A DNA stretch of 9,801 nt from Bacteroidaceae bacterium (GTDB taxonomy: Bacteria > Bacteroidota > Bacteroidia > Bacteroidales > Bacteroidaceae), in assembly GCA_900772575.1 (NCBI GenBank), contig CAAHEN010000197.1, positions 1 to 9,801 on the forward strand. Direction: 5' to 3'. Shown in pieces: positions 1 through 5,687 of the stretch (its first letter is position 1; every line of letters begins with the position of its first letter). The position numbers and the translations under genes were made by a program. The notes below the pieces were generated by a model, which did no database searches, had not been told where the DNA came from, and saw only the letters and a program-made list of their open reading frames with translations.

Positions 1-3
1 AGT

Positions 4-35
4 GCAAAATTACACACTTCCGCCTTTCCGGCCAA
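4..35 (-). promoter_or_regulatory. Minus-strand Bacteroidota-type promoter at the left edge
   Basis: Read on the minus strand, 12-4 is TAATTTTGC, a full match to the Bacteroidota -7 motif TAnnTTTG. A TTG triplet at 35-33, 20 nt upstream, sits where the -33 element (TTTG, about 19-21 nt away) is expected. It would drive a gene that starts to the left of the window. No coding sequence of that gene is visible, so its identity is unknown. Confidence 0.45.
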
Positions 36-320
36 GGCTTCCGCGAAGTTTTTTTGAAACATTTTTCCAGAAGGGAAGTACGGAGTGTGTACAATCCACT
101 GTGGCACAAAGTGTTGCGCGGGGTTCCGGACACAAAACTTTTTTCGGGCCTGCGGGACGGCGCCCCTATTATATATATGGAGTGCATGAAAAGCGGGCTC
201 CGGGCCGGGGGAGCGGGTCGGTGGCCCGCAGGGGCGCGTTCCGGGGGCTCTATCCGGGTGGCGGGGCCACCGGGCTACGCTTTTCCAAGGCGGCGGGAGA
301 AAATTCCGGCTTTAACACTG
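36..320. other. GC-rich gene-free stretch
   Basis: Nearly 300 bases hold no gene I can support. Open frames cross it on the plus strand, but their translations are low-complexity, rich in G, R and P, and have no recognisable family. A short AT-rich patch (168-180) is surrounded by very GC-rich sequence. An imperfect inverted repeat pairs 220-229 (GGTGGCCCGC) with 261-271 (one bulged G). No tRNA cloverleaf or clear terminator was found. Confidence 0.5.
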
Positions 321-353
321 CTTGCTTCCGGCGCCGGAAAGCGGTATCTTTGC
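321..353 (+). promoter_or_regulatory. Plus-strand promoter with internal palindrome
   Basis: TATCTTTGC at 345-353 fully matches the Bacteroidota -7 motif TAnnTTTG. CTTG at 321-324 is a 3-of-4 match to the -33 TTTG box, with a 20-nt spacer. The spacer contains a perfect 14-bp palindrome, TTCCGGCGCCGGAA (326-339), well placed to be an operator. Transcription would start near 359-361 and run toward the convergent SIMPL gene. No convincing coding gene follows, so the transcript may be non-coding. Confidence 0.45.
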
Positions 354-361
354 AGGAGAAG

Positions 362-389
362 AAAGGGCCGTCCGCACGGACGGCCCTTT
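362..389 (+). terminator. Perfect 13-bp GC-rich hairpin, possible bidirectional terminator
   Basis: 362-374 (AAAGGGCCGTCCG) is perfectly complementary to 377-389, leaving a two-base centre. In practice this is a 12-bp stem closed by GCAC. The stem starts in an A run and ends in TTT on both strands, the shape of a short bidirectional intrinsic terminator, although the T tracts are only three bases long. It could end minus-strand transcripts from the SIMPL gene. It also lies immediately after the predicted start of the plus-strand promoter, so it may instead be a 5' structural element of a small RNA. Confidence 0.5.
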
Positions 390-450
390 GCTGTACCCCT
401 CGGCGACTCAGATTGCCGGCATATGGCGAAAAATGACCCGGGTCTTCGGG

Positions 451-513
451 AAACTTCCCCCGGCCCCGGAAAAACTTGCTCCGGGGAAGTTCAAACTTGC
501 CCCGGGGAAGTTT
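451..513. repeat. Three tandem 21-bp palindromic repeats
   Basis: Three contiguous units of exactly 21 bp occupy 451-471, 472-492 and 493-513. Units 2 and 3 differ at only two positions, and unit 1 is diverged in its 3' half. Unit 3 is close to a perfect palindrome (AAACTTG, CCCC, GGGG, AAGTTT). The outermost arms, GAAACTTCCCC (450-460) and GGGGAAGTTTC (504-514), also form a perfect 11-bp inverted repeat around the array. The period is a multiple of three, so a reading frame crossing it would encode heptapeptide repeats, but I see no supported gene here. Confidence 0.8.
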
Positions 514-572
514 CGACAGACACTCATTTTAACGCGCTGAACGTGACCGGAGGTTAAATAGGTTAAGGCGCC

Positions 573-589
573 GTTCCGGCAAACGGAAC
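573..589. repeat. Short 6-bp hairpin downstream of the SIMPL gene
   Basis: GTTCCG (573-578) and CGGAAC (584-589) form a 6-bp stem with a 5-nt loop, followed by five A bases on the plus strand. Read on the minus strand, the T run comes before the stem instead of after it, so it does not look like a usual intrinsic terminator for the SIMPL gene. Its role is unclear. Confidence 0.3.
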
Positions 590-644
590 AAAAAGGTGAA
601 GCGGCGCGCGGCGTGGTGTTATATTATGGGCCAGCGGGGCGGTG

Positions 645-1349
645 TCAGGAATCGAGATAATACTCCACCGTGGTGACGACGCGCACACGCTTGATGTAAG
701 GTGTATACTGGTCGCGGTCTTCAATGGAGAACAGGCCCTGTGTGGCACTCTTGATTTTGCCCAGGCTGCTCTCCGAGTCGGTGGCGAACTTATGGGCGGC
801 CGCGCGGGCATTCTTGGTCGCCTCCTCGATCATGGTCGGCTTGATTTTATTCAGGCTGGTGAAGTCATATTGGACGGCGTTGCTGTAATCGGCCGGTGAG
901 ATGGCTACCCCCTGCTTGAGCAGTTCGCCCATGCGCTTCATGCGGTCGCGGACACGATCCACCTGTGTGGAGACGACGGTCAGCGTAGAAGAGGCGCGAT
1001 AGCGCTCGCCGACATTCTGGCGGTTGCTGTAACGGTCGGCGTAGAGATCGGTCACAGCGGGTGCGGAGACAGTCATCTCCTCTGGCTTCAGGCCGTTGTG
1101 CAAAAGGAAGTTGTAGATTTTTTCGTTAGCCGTGTTGACATCTTTATAAATGGCCTGCAGGTCGTCTCCAGCGGTGTTGTAGGTGATGGGCCAGATAACG
1201 CGATCGGCCTTCACCTCGCGTTCGGCCAGTCCGCGGACGGTGACCGTGCGGTCACTGCCCTTGATGTTGCACAGGCCCCAATAGATAAACAGGCCGAGCA
1301 GGGCGATGCCGGCAGCGAGGATGACGGATTCAAGACGCAATTGTTTCAT
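645..1349 (-). CDS. SIMPL (DUF541) domain protein, membrane-anchored
   Basis: This 234-residue protein has an N-terminal hydrophobic segment (about residues 8-26) after a short basic start (MKQLRLES), giving a signal anchor or uncleaved signal peptide. The rest (about 34-232) fits the SIMPL/DUF541 fold: a TVTVRGLAEREVKADRV opening, a central helical stretch with NEKIYNFLLHNGLKPEEM, and a VRVVTTVEYYL final strand. The protein should sit in the envelope with its domain in the periplasm. The family has no agreed biochemical activity; bacterial members are annotated as periplasmic or outer-membrane stress-related proteins. The ATG at 1349 comes just before the membrane segment and lies about 28 nt after the start predicted from the promoter at 1383-1391. 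No Shine-Dalgarno sequence is visible. It is transcribed in the same direction as the kinase gene upstream but is 222 nt away, so it is probably a separate unit. Confidence 0.9.
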   Translation of the reverse strand: MKQLRLESVILAAGIALLGLFIYWGLCNIKGSDRTVTVRGLAEREVKADRVIWPITYNTAGDDLQAIYKDVNTANEKIYNFLLHNGLKPEEMTVSAPAVTDLYADRYSNRQNVGERYRASSTLTVVSTQVDRVRDRMKRMGELLKQGVAISPADYSNAVQYDFTSLNKIKPTMIEEATKNARAAAHKFATDSESSLGKIKSATQGLFSIEDRDQYTPYIKRVRVVTTVEYYLDS

Positions 1350-1382
1350 AACCGGTAGATTTAGAAAGGGTTTGACATGCGT

Positions 1383-1391
1383 CCAAAATTA
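1383..1391 (-). promoter_or_regulatory. Predicted -7 element for the SIMPL gene
   Basis: On the minus strand 1391-1383 reads TAATTTTGG, matching TAnnTTTG. It lies 33 nt upstream of the SIMPL start codon, so transcription would begin near 1377 and leave a short leader. No good -33 box was found at the usual spacing, which lowers confidence. Confidence 0.4.
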
Positions 1392-1525
1392 CAGTTTTCC
1401 TCCCGACCTGTCTCTGGCTGGGGCCACAAAAGAAGTTAAGATAAACTTTTTAGCCACCTTACAAGGGGCAAATACGCTTTTTCCACAGCACGGAGGGGGG
1501 TTGGCGGCTCACCTATGGCCGGAAT

Positions 1526-1545
1526 GGAAAACGTGTGGCGCACAC
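1526..1545 (-). terminator. Weak hairpin with T tract after the kinase gene
   Basis: On the minus strand GTGTG (1545-1541) pairs with CACAC (1537-1533) around a CGC loop. It is followed by GTTTTCC. The hairpin lies 27 nt downstream of the histidine kinase stop. The stem is short and the T run only four bases, so this is a tentative end of the two-component operon. Confidence 0.3.
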
Positions 1546-1571
1546 TATGCAGGCGACCGCACGGCGCGTGC

Positions 1572-3320
1572 CTACTTCTTCAAGGTGAAGATGTATTCGA
1601 GTCCACCACCCTTGCGGTTGCGCACAGAGATGGTGCCGGCATGGAAGAGCACGGCGTTGCGCACGATGGAGAGGCCAAGCCCCGTACCGCCACAATCGCG
1701 TGTGCGTCCTTCGGTGAGGCGGTAGAAGCGCTCGAAAAGCCGTGGCAGATGCTTCTCCGGAACGCCACCGCCGGTATCGTAATAGCGGAAGTAGCAGTAG
1801 ACCGTGTCCTCGTTGTAACATTCGACACGGATCTTCGTCCCCTCGCCGGCATAGCGCAGGCTGTTTTCCATGAGGTTGCGGAAGATGGAGTAGACGAGAG
1901 AGTAGTTGCCATTGATGCTGACGTCGGGGGAGATGGCGTTTTCGACGGTCATGTGCGCCTCCGACAGTCCGGTGCGCAGTTCCTCCACGATGTCGTCGAC
2001 CATGTGGGCGATGGCAAGCTGCTCGCGGGGCATCATCTCTGGCGCTTCCTCCGTCTTGGTGATGAGGGCCACGTCGCGTATCAGGTCTGTCAGACGCACC
2101 ACCTGCGAATGTGCTTTGCCGAGGAAGTAGCGCTGGCGCTCGGGCGTCAGTGACGGGTTTTCGAGAATGGTTTCGATGTAGCCGCGTATGCTGCTGACAG
2201 GGGTGCGCAGCTCATGGGTGATGTTGTTGCTCATCTGCTGCTTGAGCACGCGGGCCTTCTCGGCGCGGGTGATGTCAGCCAGGGTCATCTCGAAACCGCC
2301 GTCGCCATAGATGAGGAGCTGCACGGCAAAGTAGCAGCCACCGGCGTGCAGGCTAAAGCGGAATATGGGCGCGTCCATCATGGGGGCCTCACGCTCACCG
2401 TCAATACTGAGGAACTCCACAGCCGGGGCAAAGGCCTTCTCGCGCCAGATGGTGTTGACGTCAGGCGTCGGGTGATCCAGTATGGTGTTGACATACTGGG
2501 TGAAGCGGGGATTGGCATAGACCTTCTTGCGGTCGGCGGAGAAGATGGCTATGCCCTCCTCGAAGTAATGGAAATGGCGCATGAGGCGTTCACGCTCAGT
2601 GGCGATCTGGCGACCAGTGAGTTCCAGTTGTTTGTACTTGAGCATGATGGCCCGCCCGATGTCGCCCAACTCTGTACGCGGGAAGGTGATGTGATCATAG
2701 TCCACAAGCCCATGCTCGGCCTGCTCGATGAAGCGTCGCAGCCCGGCTATCGACTTGCCGAAGTGGTCGGAGATGCTGATGAGCACCACAAGGATGACTG
2801 GGAAAACGAGAAGCACGAACCACAGGAACACGTTGTCCGCCTTCATGAACTCCTGCACGCTACTGTTGTAAGGCAGGGCTACCCGCACGATGAAGGCACC
2901 GTAATTCTGGGCATAATAGAAATAGGTCTGCCCCGTCGTCTCCGAGAGCCGGATGTCGTGCCCCTCGTTGTTGCTCAGGGCAGCGCGTACCTCCGGGCGC
3001 CCTGCATGGTCGCCCATGGTGCGGCTGACGGCGGTGTCCGACTCGTAGCGCACACGTCCGGCCCGGGTGATGACAGTCAGCCGGAGGTCATCGGGAAGCA
3101 GGTGCACCAAGTGGAAGAACTGCAGGCTGTCGTTATCGATGCCCTGGTCTTCGATGCTCCCGGCCACGAGGTCGGCATAGCTGCGCAGTCGCGTCTCGAT
3201 GAGTTCGCGACGGTGCTCACGCTCGCGGTTTTGCTGGAAGATGACGAGCACCACGGCGAAGATGACGAAAATGATGGCGAAGTTGAGAAGCAGCTTGCCC
3301 CTATAGCTCAAGCTTTTCAT
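1572..3320 (-). CDS. PhoR-like sensor histidine kinase (HAMP-PAS-HisKA-HATPase)
   Basis: This 582-residue inner-membrane kinase is the sensor of a two-component pair. Two transmembrane segments (about residues 9-28 and 164-184) bracket a periplasmic domain of roughly 135 residues. A HAMP-like linker (about 185-238) and a PAS-like domain (EEGIAIFSADRKKVYANPRF, starting near 254) follow. The phosphoacceptor is H369 in THELRTPVSSIRGY. The ATPase domain has its N box at NLMENSLRYA (N486), its G1 box at DTGGGVPE (D515) and its G2 box at GGTGLGLSIV. All key residues are present, so it should autophosphorylate and pass phosphate to the regulator encoded just upstream. I chose ATG 3320 (MKSLSYRGKLLL) because it comes directly before the first membrane segment; a GTG at 3386 would add 22 residues unlike a kinase N terminus. 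The layout resembles PhoR, but the signal it senses is not shown by the sequence. Confidence 0.93.
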   Translation of the reverse strand: MKSLSYRGKLLLNFAIIFVIFAVVLVIFQQNREREHRRELIETRLRSYADLVAGSIEDQGIDNDSLQFFHLVHLLPDDLRLTVITRAGRVRYESDTAVSRTMGDHAGRPEVRAALSNNEGHDIRLSETTGQTYFYYAQNYGAFIVRVALPYNSSVQEFMKADNVFLWFVLLVFPVILVVLISISDHFGKSIAGLRRFIEQAEHGLVDYDHITFPRTELGDIGRAIMLKYKQLELTGRQIATERERLMRHFHYFEEGIAIFSADRKKVYANPRFTQYVNTILDHPTPDVNTIWREKAFAPAVEFLSIDGEREAPMMDAPIFRFSLHAGGCYFAVQLLIYGDGGFEMTLADITRAEKARVLKQQMSNNITHELRTPVSSIRGYIETILENPSLTPERQRYFLGKAHSQVVRLTDLIRDVALITKTEEAPEMMPREQLAIAHMVDDIVEELRTGLSEAHMTVENAISPDVSINGNYSLVYSIFRNLMENSLRYAGEGTKIRVECYNEDTVYCYFRYYDTGGGVPEKHLPRLFERFYRLTEGRTRDCGGTGLGLSIVRNAVLFHAGTISVRNRKGGGLEYIFTLKK

Positions 3321-3358
3321 GACAATAGTCAGATATGAAACCGGGACGCGGCGGAGAG

Positions 3359-3425
3359 GCGGACACTCTGTGCCCCACCCCGCCACCGACCAGACGGCTT
3401 ATTTATTTTATGTGGATGTGTCCGC
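3359..3425. repeat. 8-bp inverted repeat in the regulator-kinase spacer
   Basis: GCGGACAC (3359-3366) and GTGTCCGC (3418-3425) are perfect reverse complements separated by 51 nt. They fill most of the 117-nt untranslated gap between the response regulator stop and the kinase start. The gap also contains an AT-rich patch (TTATTTATTTTATG, 3399-3412) but no full TAnnTTTG promoter on the minus strand. The repeat could fold in the transcript and tune kinase translation, or it could be chance. Confidence 0.3.
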
Positions 3426-3437
3426 GATACCCTCTGC

Positions 3438-4109
3438 TCACTCGAAGCAATAGCCGTAGCCCTGCCTGTTGGTGAGCCGTGCGCCCTCACGGTCGAGCTT
3501 GCGGCGGATACGGGCGATGTGTACGTCGACGGTGCGGTCGAGCACGTAGCTCTCACCGTGCCAGACCTCAGCCAGAATCTCCTCACGCGAGAAGACGCGC
3601 CCCGGCTGTTTGGCGAGCATGCTGAGAATGCCGAACTCCTTGGGCGAGAGGCGCACGTCCTCTCCGTTCACTGTCGCCACCTTGCGTTCATAGTCGATGG
3701 TGACATTGCCCAGCGTGAGCAGTTTCGGTACAGCCCGCTGCGCGTCGACACGGCGCAGCACGGCCTTGATGCGTGCCAGTACCTCGTGAAGCGAGAAAGG
3801 CTTGCTGATGTAGTCGTCGCCGCCGGCAGAGAAGCCGGTGAGCATGTCGTTCTCCGTGTCCTTGGCGGTGAGGAATATGATGGGAATATTGTTTTTAAGA
3901 TCCTTGCGCAGGCGCTCAGCAAGACGGTAACCCGACATGCCGCCGAGCATGACATCGAGGAGGATCAATGCGTGGTCTGGTGAGAGTTTCTGGAGCGCCT
4001 GCTCGGCAGACTCAGCCGTGTCCACGGCGTAGCCGGCGCTCTCAAGGTTGCATTGTAGGATTTCACGCAAGTCGGGTTCGTCATCGACGATCAGGATTTT
4101 GTATTCCAT
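3438..4109 (-). CDS. OmpR/PhoB-family response regulator
   Basis: This 223-residue cytoplasmic DNA-binding regulator has a receiver domain at about 1-120. The acidic pair D9-D10, phosphoacceptor D52 (LILLDVML), switch T81 (IIFLTAKD) and K103 (ISKPF) are all in place. A winged-helix effector domain covers about 127-223, with the typical LSPKEFGILSMLAKQPGRVFSREEIL, RTVDVHIARIRRKL and GYGYCFE blocks. The length is normal for the family. It is the first gene of the operon and should be phosphorylated by the kinase encoded 117 nt downstream. It is divergent from an OprO/OprP-type porin, a likely target. The family match is firm; calling it PhoB itself is an inference from domain type and neighbourhood. 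The ATG at 4109 gives a perfect family start (MEYKILIVDDEP). No Shine-Dalgarno sequence is seen. Confidence 0.95.
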   Translation of the reverse strand: MEYKILIVDDEPDLREILQCNLESAGYAVDTAESAEQALQKLSPDHALILLDVMLGGMSGYRLAERLRKDLKNNIPIIFLTAKDTENDMLTGFSAGGDDYISKPFSLHEVLARIKAVLRRVDAQRAVPKLLTLGNVTIDYERKVATVNGEDVRLSPKEFGILSMLAKQPGRVFSREEILAEVWHGESYVLDRTVDVHIARIRRKLDREGARLTNRQGYGYCFE

Positions 4110-4154
4110 GATAGCTAGTTTATGTGTTCAGCCTTACCATTGGGCTTAGGCGCT

Positions 4155-4163
4155 GCAATATTA
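4155..4163 (-). promoter_or_regulatory. Possible -7 element for the regulator-kinase operon
   Basis: On the minus strand 4163-4155 reads TAATATTGC, one mismatch from TAnnTTTGC. It lies 45 nt upstream of the response regulator start. A TTG (4189-4187) lies 23 nt upstream, slightly further than usual, inside a perfect 10-bp palindrome GCCAATTGGC (4185-4194). A weak activator-dependent promoter would look like this. Confidence 0.3.
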
Positions 4164-4194
4164 GGCATTTTTGATTCACAGCCTGCCAATTGGC

Positions 4195-4212
4195 CTGTTA
4201 AAAAACCGTGAA
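4195..4212 (+). promoter_or_regulatory. PHO-box-like direct repeat
   Basis: CTGTTAAAAAACCGTGAA matches the E. coli PHO box (two CTGTCAT repeats, 11-bp period, A-rich spacer) at 13 of 18 positions, with the two CxGT half-sites exactly 11 bp apart. It lies between the response regulator and the porin, next to the putative -33 region of the regulator operon. The match is by eye to the proteobacterial consensus; the Bacteroidota consensus may differ. Its orientation points toward the porin, whose promoter is about 185 nt away. Confidence 0.3.
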
Positions 4213-4348
4213 ATCATGGTCAGCAGGCGCTTTTCACCGCCATCGCTCCCCGCTCAGCCACACGCCAAGCGGGCGGGGGAAAGCAGAGGTATGGCCATCG
4301 TCCGTCCGCACCTGGTAAGACGGCACCAGTGCCACCCCGCAACTGACG

Positions 4349-4366
4349 TTCACACTTTCTTCATCA
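4349..4366 (+). promoter_or_regulatory. 11-bp-spaced TTCA direct repeat before the porin promoter
   Basis: TTCACAC (4349-4355) and TTCATCA (4360-4366) are direct half-repeats 11 bp apart, the spacing typical of OmpR/PhoB-family dimers. The centre is about 54 nt upstream of the predicted porin transcription start, a usual activator position. The repeat itself is only four fully conserved bases, so this is a weak candidate. Confidence 0.2.
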
Positions 4367-4396
4367 CATCGTAACAAGTGCCACACACGTGAGCAA

Positions 4397-4405
4397 TAAC
4401 TTTGC
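4397..4405 (+). promoter_or_regulatory. -7 promoter element of the porin gene
   Basis: TAACTTTGC is a full match to the Bacteroidota -7 motif. It lies 37 nt before the ATG at 4443, predicting transcription from about 4411 and a leader near 32 nt. No TTTG or TTG lies at the expected -33 position, which fits a promoter that needs an activator. Its position argues against the upstream GTG at 4389 as the porin start. Confidence 0.5.
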
Positions 4406-4442
4406 AGCCAGAAACGAACAGACAGTCACAACACTACACTCT

Positions 4443-5549
4443 ATGTCCTATCCGACGCCCCATACGACGCCACGCGCAAAGCGCACCGTGACAACACGCC
4501 ACATACTGGCCATGGCACTGGCCATGGCGCTCACCGGTAGCCTGCATGCACAGAACTCAACAGCCGGCACTGCCGATGAGGCCCCCAAGAAAGCGGTCAC
4601 CATCACGCTCCCCGACTGGATGCCCAAAGTGAGCGGTACCATCCGCGCCAAGGGAGAGTACCAGCCCAATGAAGGCGAAGGCCGCTTCGAGGTGCGCAAT
4701 GCCCGCGTCGCCCTGAGCGGCAACGTCATTCCTATCGTGAGCTACAAGGCTGAGATAGACCTCTCCGACGAAGGACAGATCAAGATGCTCGACGCCTATG
4801 CCGGCGTCACCCCTACGGACAGGTTCCTGCTGCGTCTGGGGCAGATGCGCGTGCCGTTCAGCATCGATGCCCACCGCTCACCCGATGCCCAATACTTCGC
4901 CAACCGCTCGTTCATCGCCAAGCAGGTGGGCAACGTGCGTGACGTGGGTTTCGCCGCCACCTACACCCTGCCCAGTCTCCCGCTGACACTCGAAGCGGGC
5001 ACTTTCAACGGATCGGGCCTGACCAACCAAGTGGACTACTGGACCAAGACGTTCAACTTCTCAGCCAAGGCGCAGTATGCGCTCTCTTGCGGGCTGACGC
5101 TGCAAGCCTCGGTGCAACGCATCTCGCCGACAGGCGGCGCCGTCTACCTCTACGATGGCGGCCTGACGCTACAGCGCGGCCGATGGACGCTCGAAGCGGA
5201 ATACCTGCGCAAGCACTACCACAACGAGGGCTTCAGCGACGTCAACGCTGTCGACGCCTTTGCCTGCTACGACCTGCCGCTGCGCCGCGTGCTGAGCGGC
5301 ATCAGTTTCCTAGCCCGCTTCGACATGATGGACGACCACAGCAACGGCAACCTCAACAGCGACGGCGTCCTGCAGATTGACGATGCGGCCCGCAAGCGCC
5401 TCACCGGCGGCGTCACACTCGGTCTGGGCCGCAAGAAGCGCACTGCCGAGCTGCGCCTCAACTATGAGAAATACTTCTACGACGACATCGCGCGGGCCAA
5501 GCCATCGGAGCGCGACAAAGCTGTCGTCGAACTGATGGTGCATTTCTAA
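4443..5549 (+). CDS. OprO/OprP-type porin (phosphate-selective porin family)
   Basis: This is a 368-residue outer-membrane beta-barrel. It has a signal peptide with a basic stretch (RAKRTVTTRH), a hydrophobic core ILAMALAMALTG and likely cleavage after SLHA, near residue 36. The mature part shows features of the phosphate-selective porin O/P family: an early VSGTIRAKGEYQ strand, RFEVRNARVALSGN, SYKAEIDLS, a DAYAGVTPTDRFLLRLGQMRVPF block, and FIAKQVGNVRDVGFAATY. It ends in VELMVHF, with the terminal aromatic expected of BAM-assembled barrels. The length is normal. Phosphate selectivity is established for Pseudomonas OprP; in Bacteroidota many relatives have unknown substrates, so phosphate uptake is an inference helped by the adjacent PhoB/PhoR-like pair. 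I chose ATG 4443 because the GTG at 4389 lies before the promoter and would add residues ahead of the signal peptide. Confidence 0.88.
   Translation: MSYPTPHTTPRAKRTVTTRHILAMALAMALTGSLHAQNSTAGTADEAPKKAVTITLPDWMPKVSGTIRAKGEYQPNEGEGRFEVRNARVALSGNVIPIVSYKAEIDLSDEGQIKMLDAYAGVTPTDRFLLRLGQMRVPFSIDAHRSPDAQYFANRSFIAKQVGNVRDVGFAATYTLPSLPLTLEAGTFNGSGLTNQVDYWTKTFNFSAKAQYALSCGLTLQASVQRISPTGGAVYLYDGGLTLQRGRWTLEAEYLRKHYHNEGFSDVNAVDAFACYDLPLRRVLSGISFLARFDMMDDHSNGNLNSDGVLQIDDAARKRLTGGVTLGLGRKKRTAELRLNYEKYFYDDIARAKPSERDKAVVELMVHF
4506..4529 (+). repeat. 12-bp tandem duplication in the porin signal peptide
   Basis: CTGGCCATGGCA (4506-4517) is followed directly by CTGGCCATGGCG (4518-4529), with one base different. 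Together they encode the LAMALAMA core of the signal peptide. Confidence 0.8.
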
Positions 5550-5608
5550 GTTCCAAGCAGAGCAAAAAACTGGCTGACGCCACACCTCCCGCCCCAAGCA
5601 CCCCTCAA

Positions 5609-5668
5609 GAACCGCCACCGCCCAGCCTATCATGTCTGAAGCATGATGCAGCTGGGCGGTGGCGGTTC
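5609..5668. terminator. 18-bp perfect inverted repeat between convergent genes
   Basis: 5609-5626 (GAACCGCCACCGCCCAGC) is perfectly complementary to 5651-5668. The 24-nt centre holds a second 6-bp stem (ATCATG 5629-5634 with CATGAT 5642-5647) around a 7-nt loop. The whole would make a very stable stem-loop. It lies 59 nt after the porin stop and 19 nt after the RND pump stop, so a shared bidirectional terminator is the simplest reading. Neither strand has a proper T tract after the stem, so it may instead stabilise the 3' ends of both transcripts. Confidence 0.6.
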
Positions 5669-5687
5669 CTTAGTATAGAGAGGCGCC

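Noticed and set aside
54..557. 167-codon plus-strand open frame in the left intergenic region
   Set aside because: The translation is low-complexity (G, R, P rich), it runs through the hairpin, promoter and tandem repeats, and matches no family I recognise.
1..640. tRNA or other known structured RNA gene
   Set aside because: The left region was read on both strands for a cloverleaf with T-loop and acceptor stem; none was found despite strong hairpins.
1515..2153. 212-codon plus-strand frame opposite the kinase ATPase domain
   Set aside because: It is antisense to conserved catalytic motifs and has no domain signature of its own.
2214..3338. Long 374-codon plus-strand open frame opposite the histidine kinase
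   Set aside because: It is a shadow of the kinase gene in GC-rich coding DNA. Its translation has no recognisable domain, while the minus-strand frame has every kinase motif.
3321..3386. GTG at 3386 as start of the histidine kinase
   Set aside because: It adds 22 residues unlike a kinase N terminus; ATG 3320 lies directly before the first membrane segment.
4389..4442. GTG at 4389 as an upstream start for the porin
   Set aside because: The -7 promoter element TAACTTTGC at 4397-4405 lies after this codon, and the extra residues precede an already complete signal peptide.
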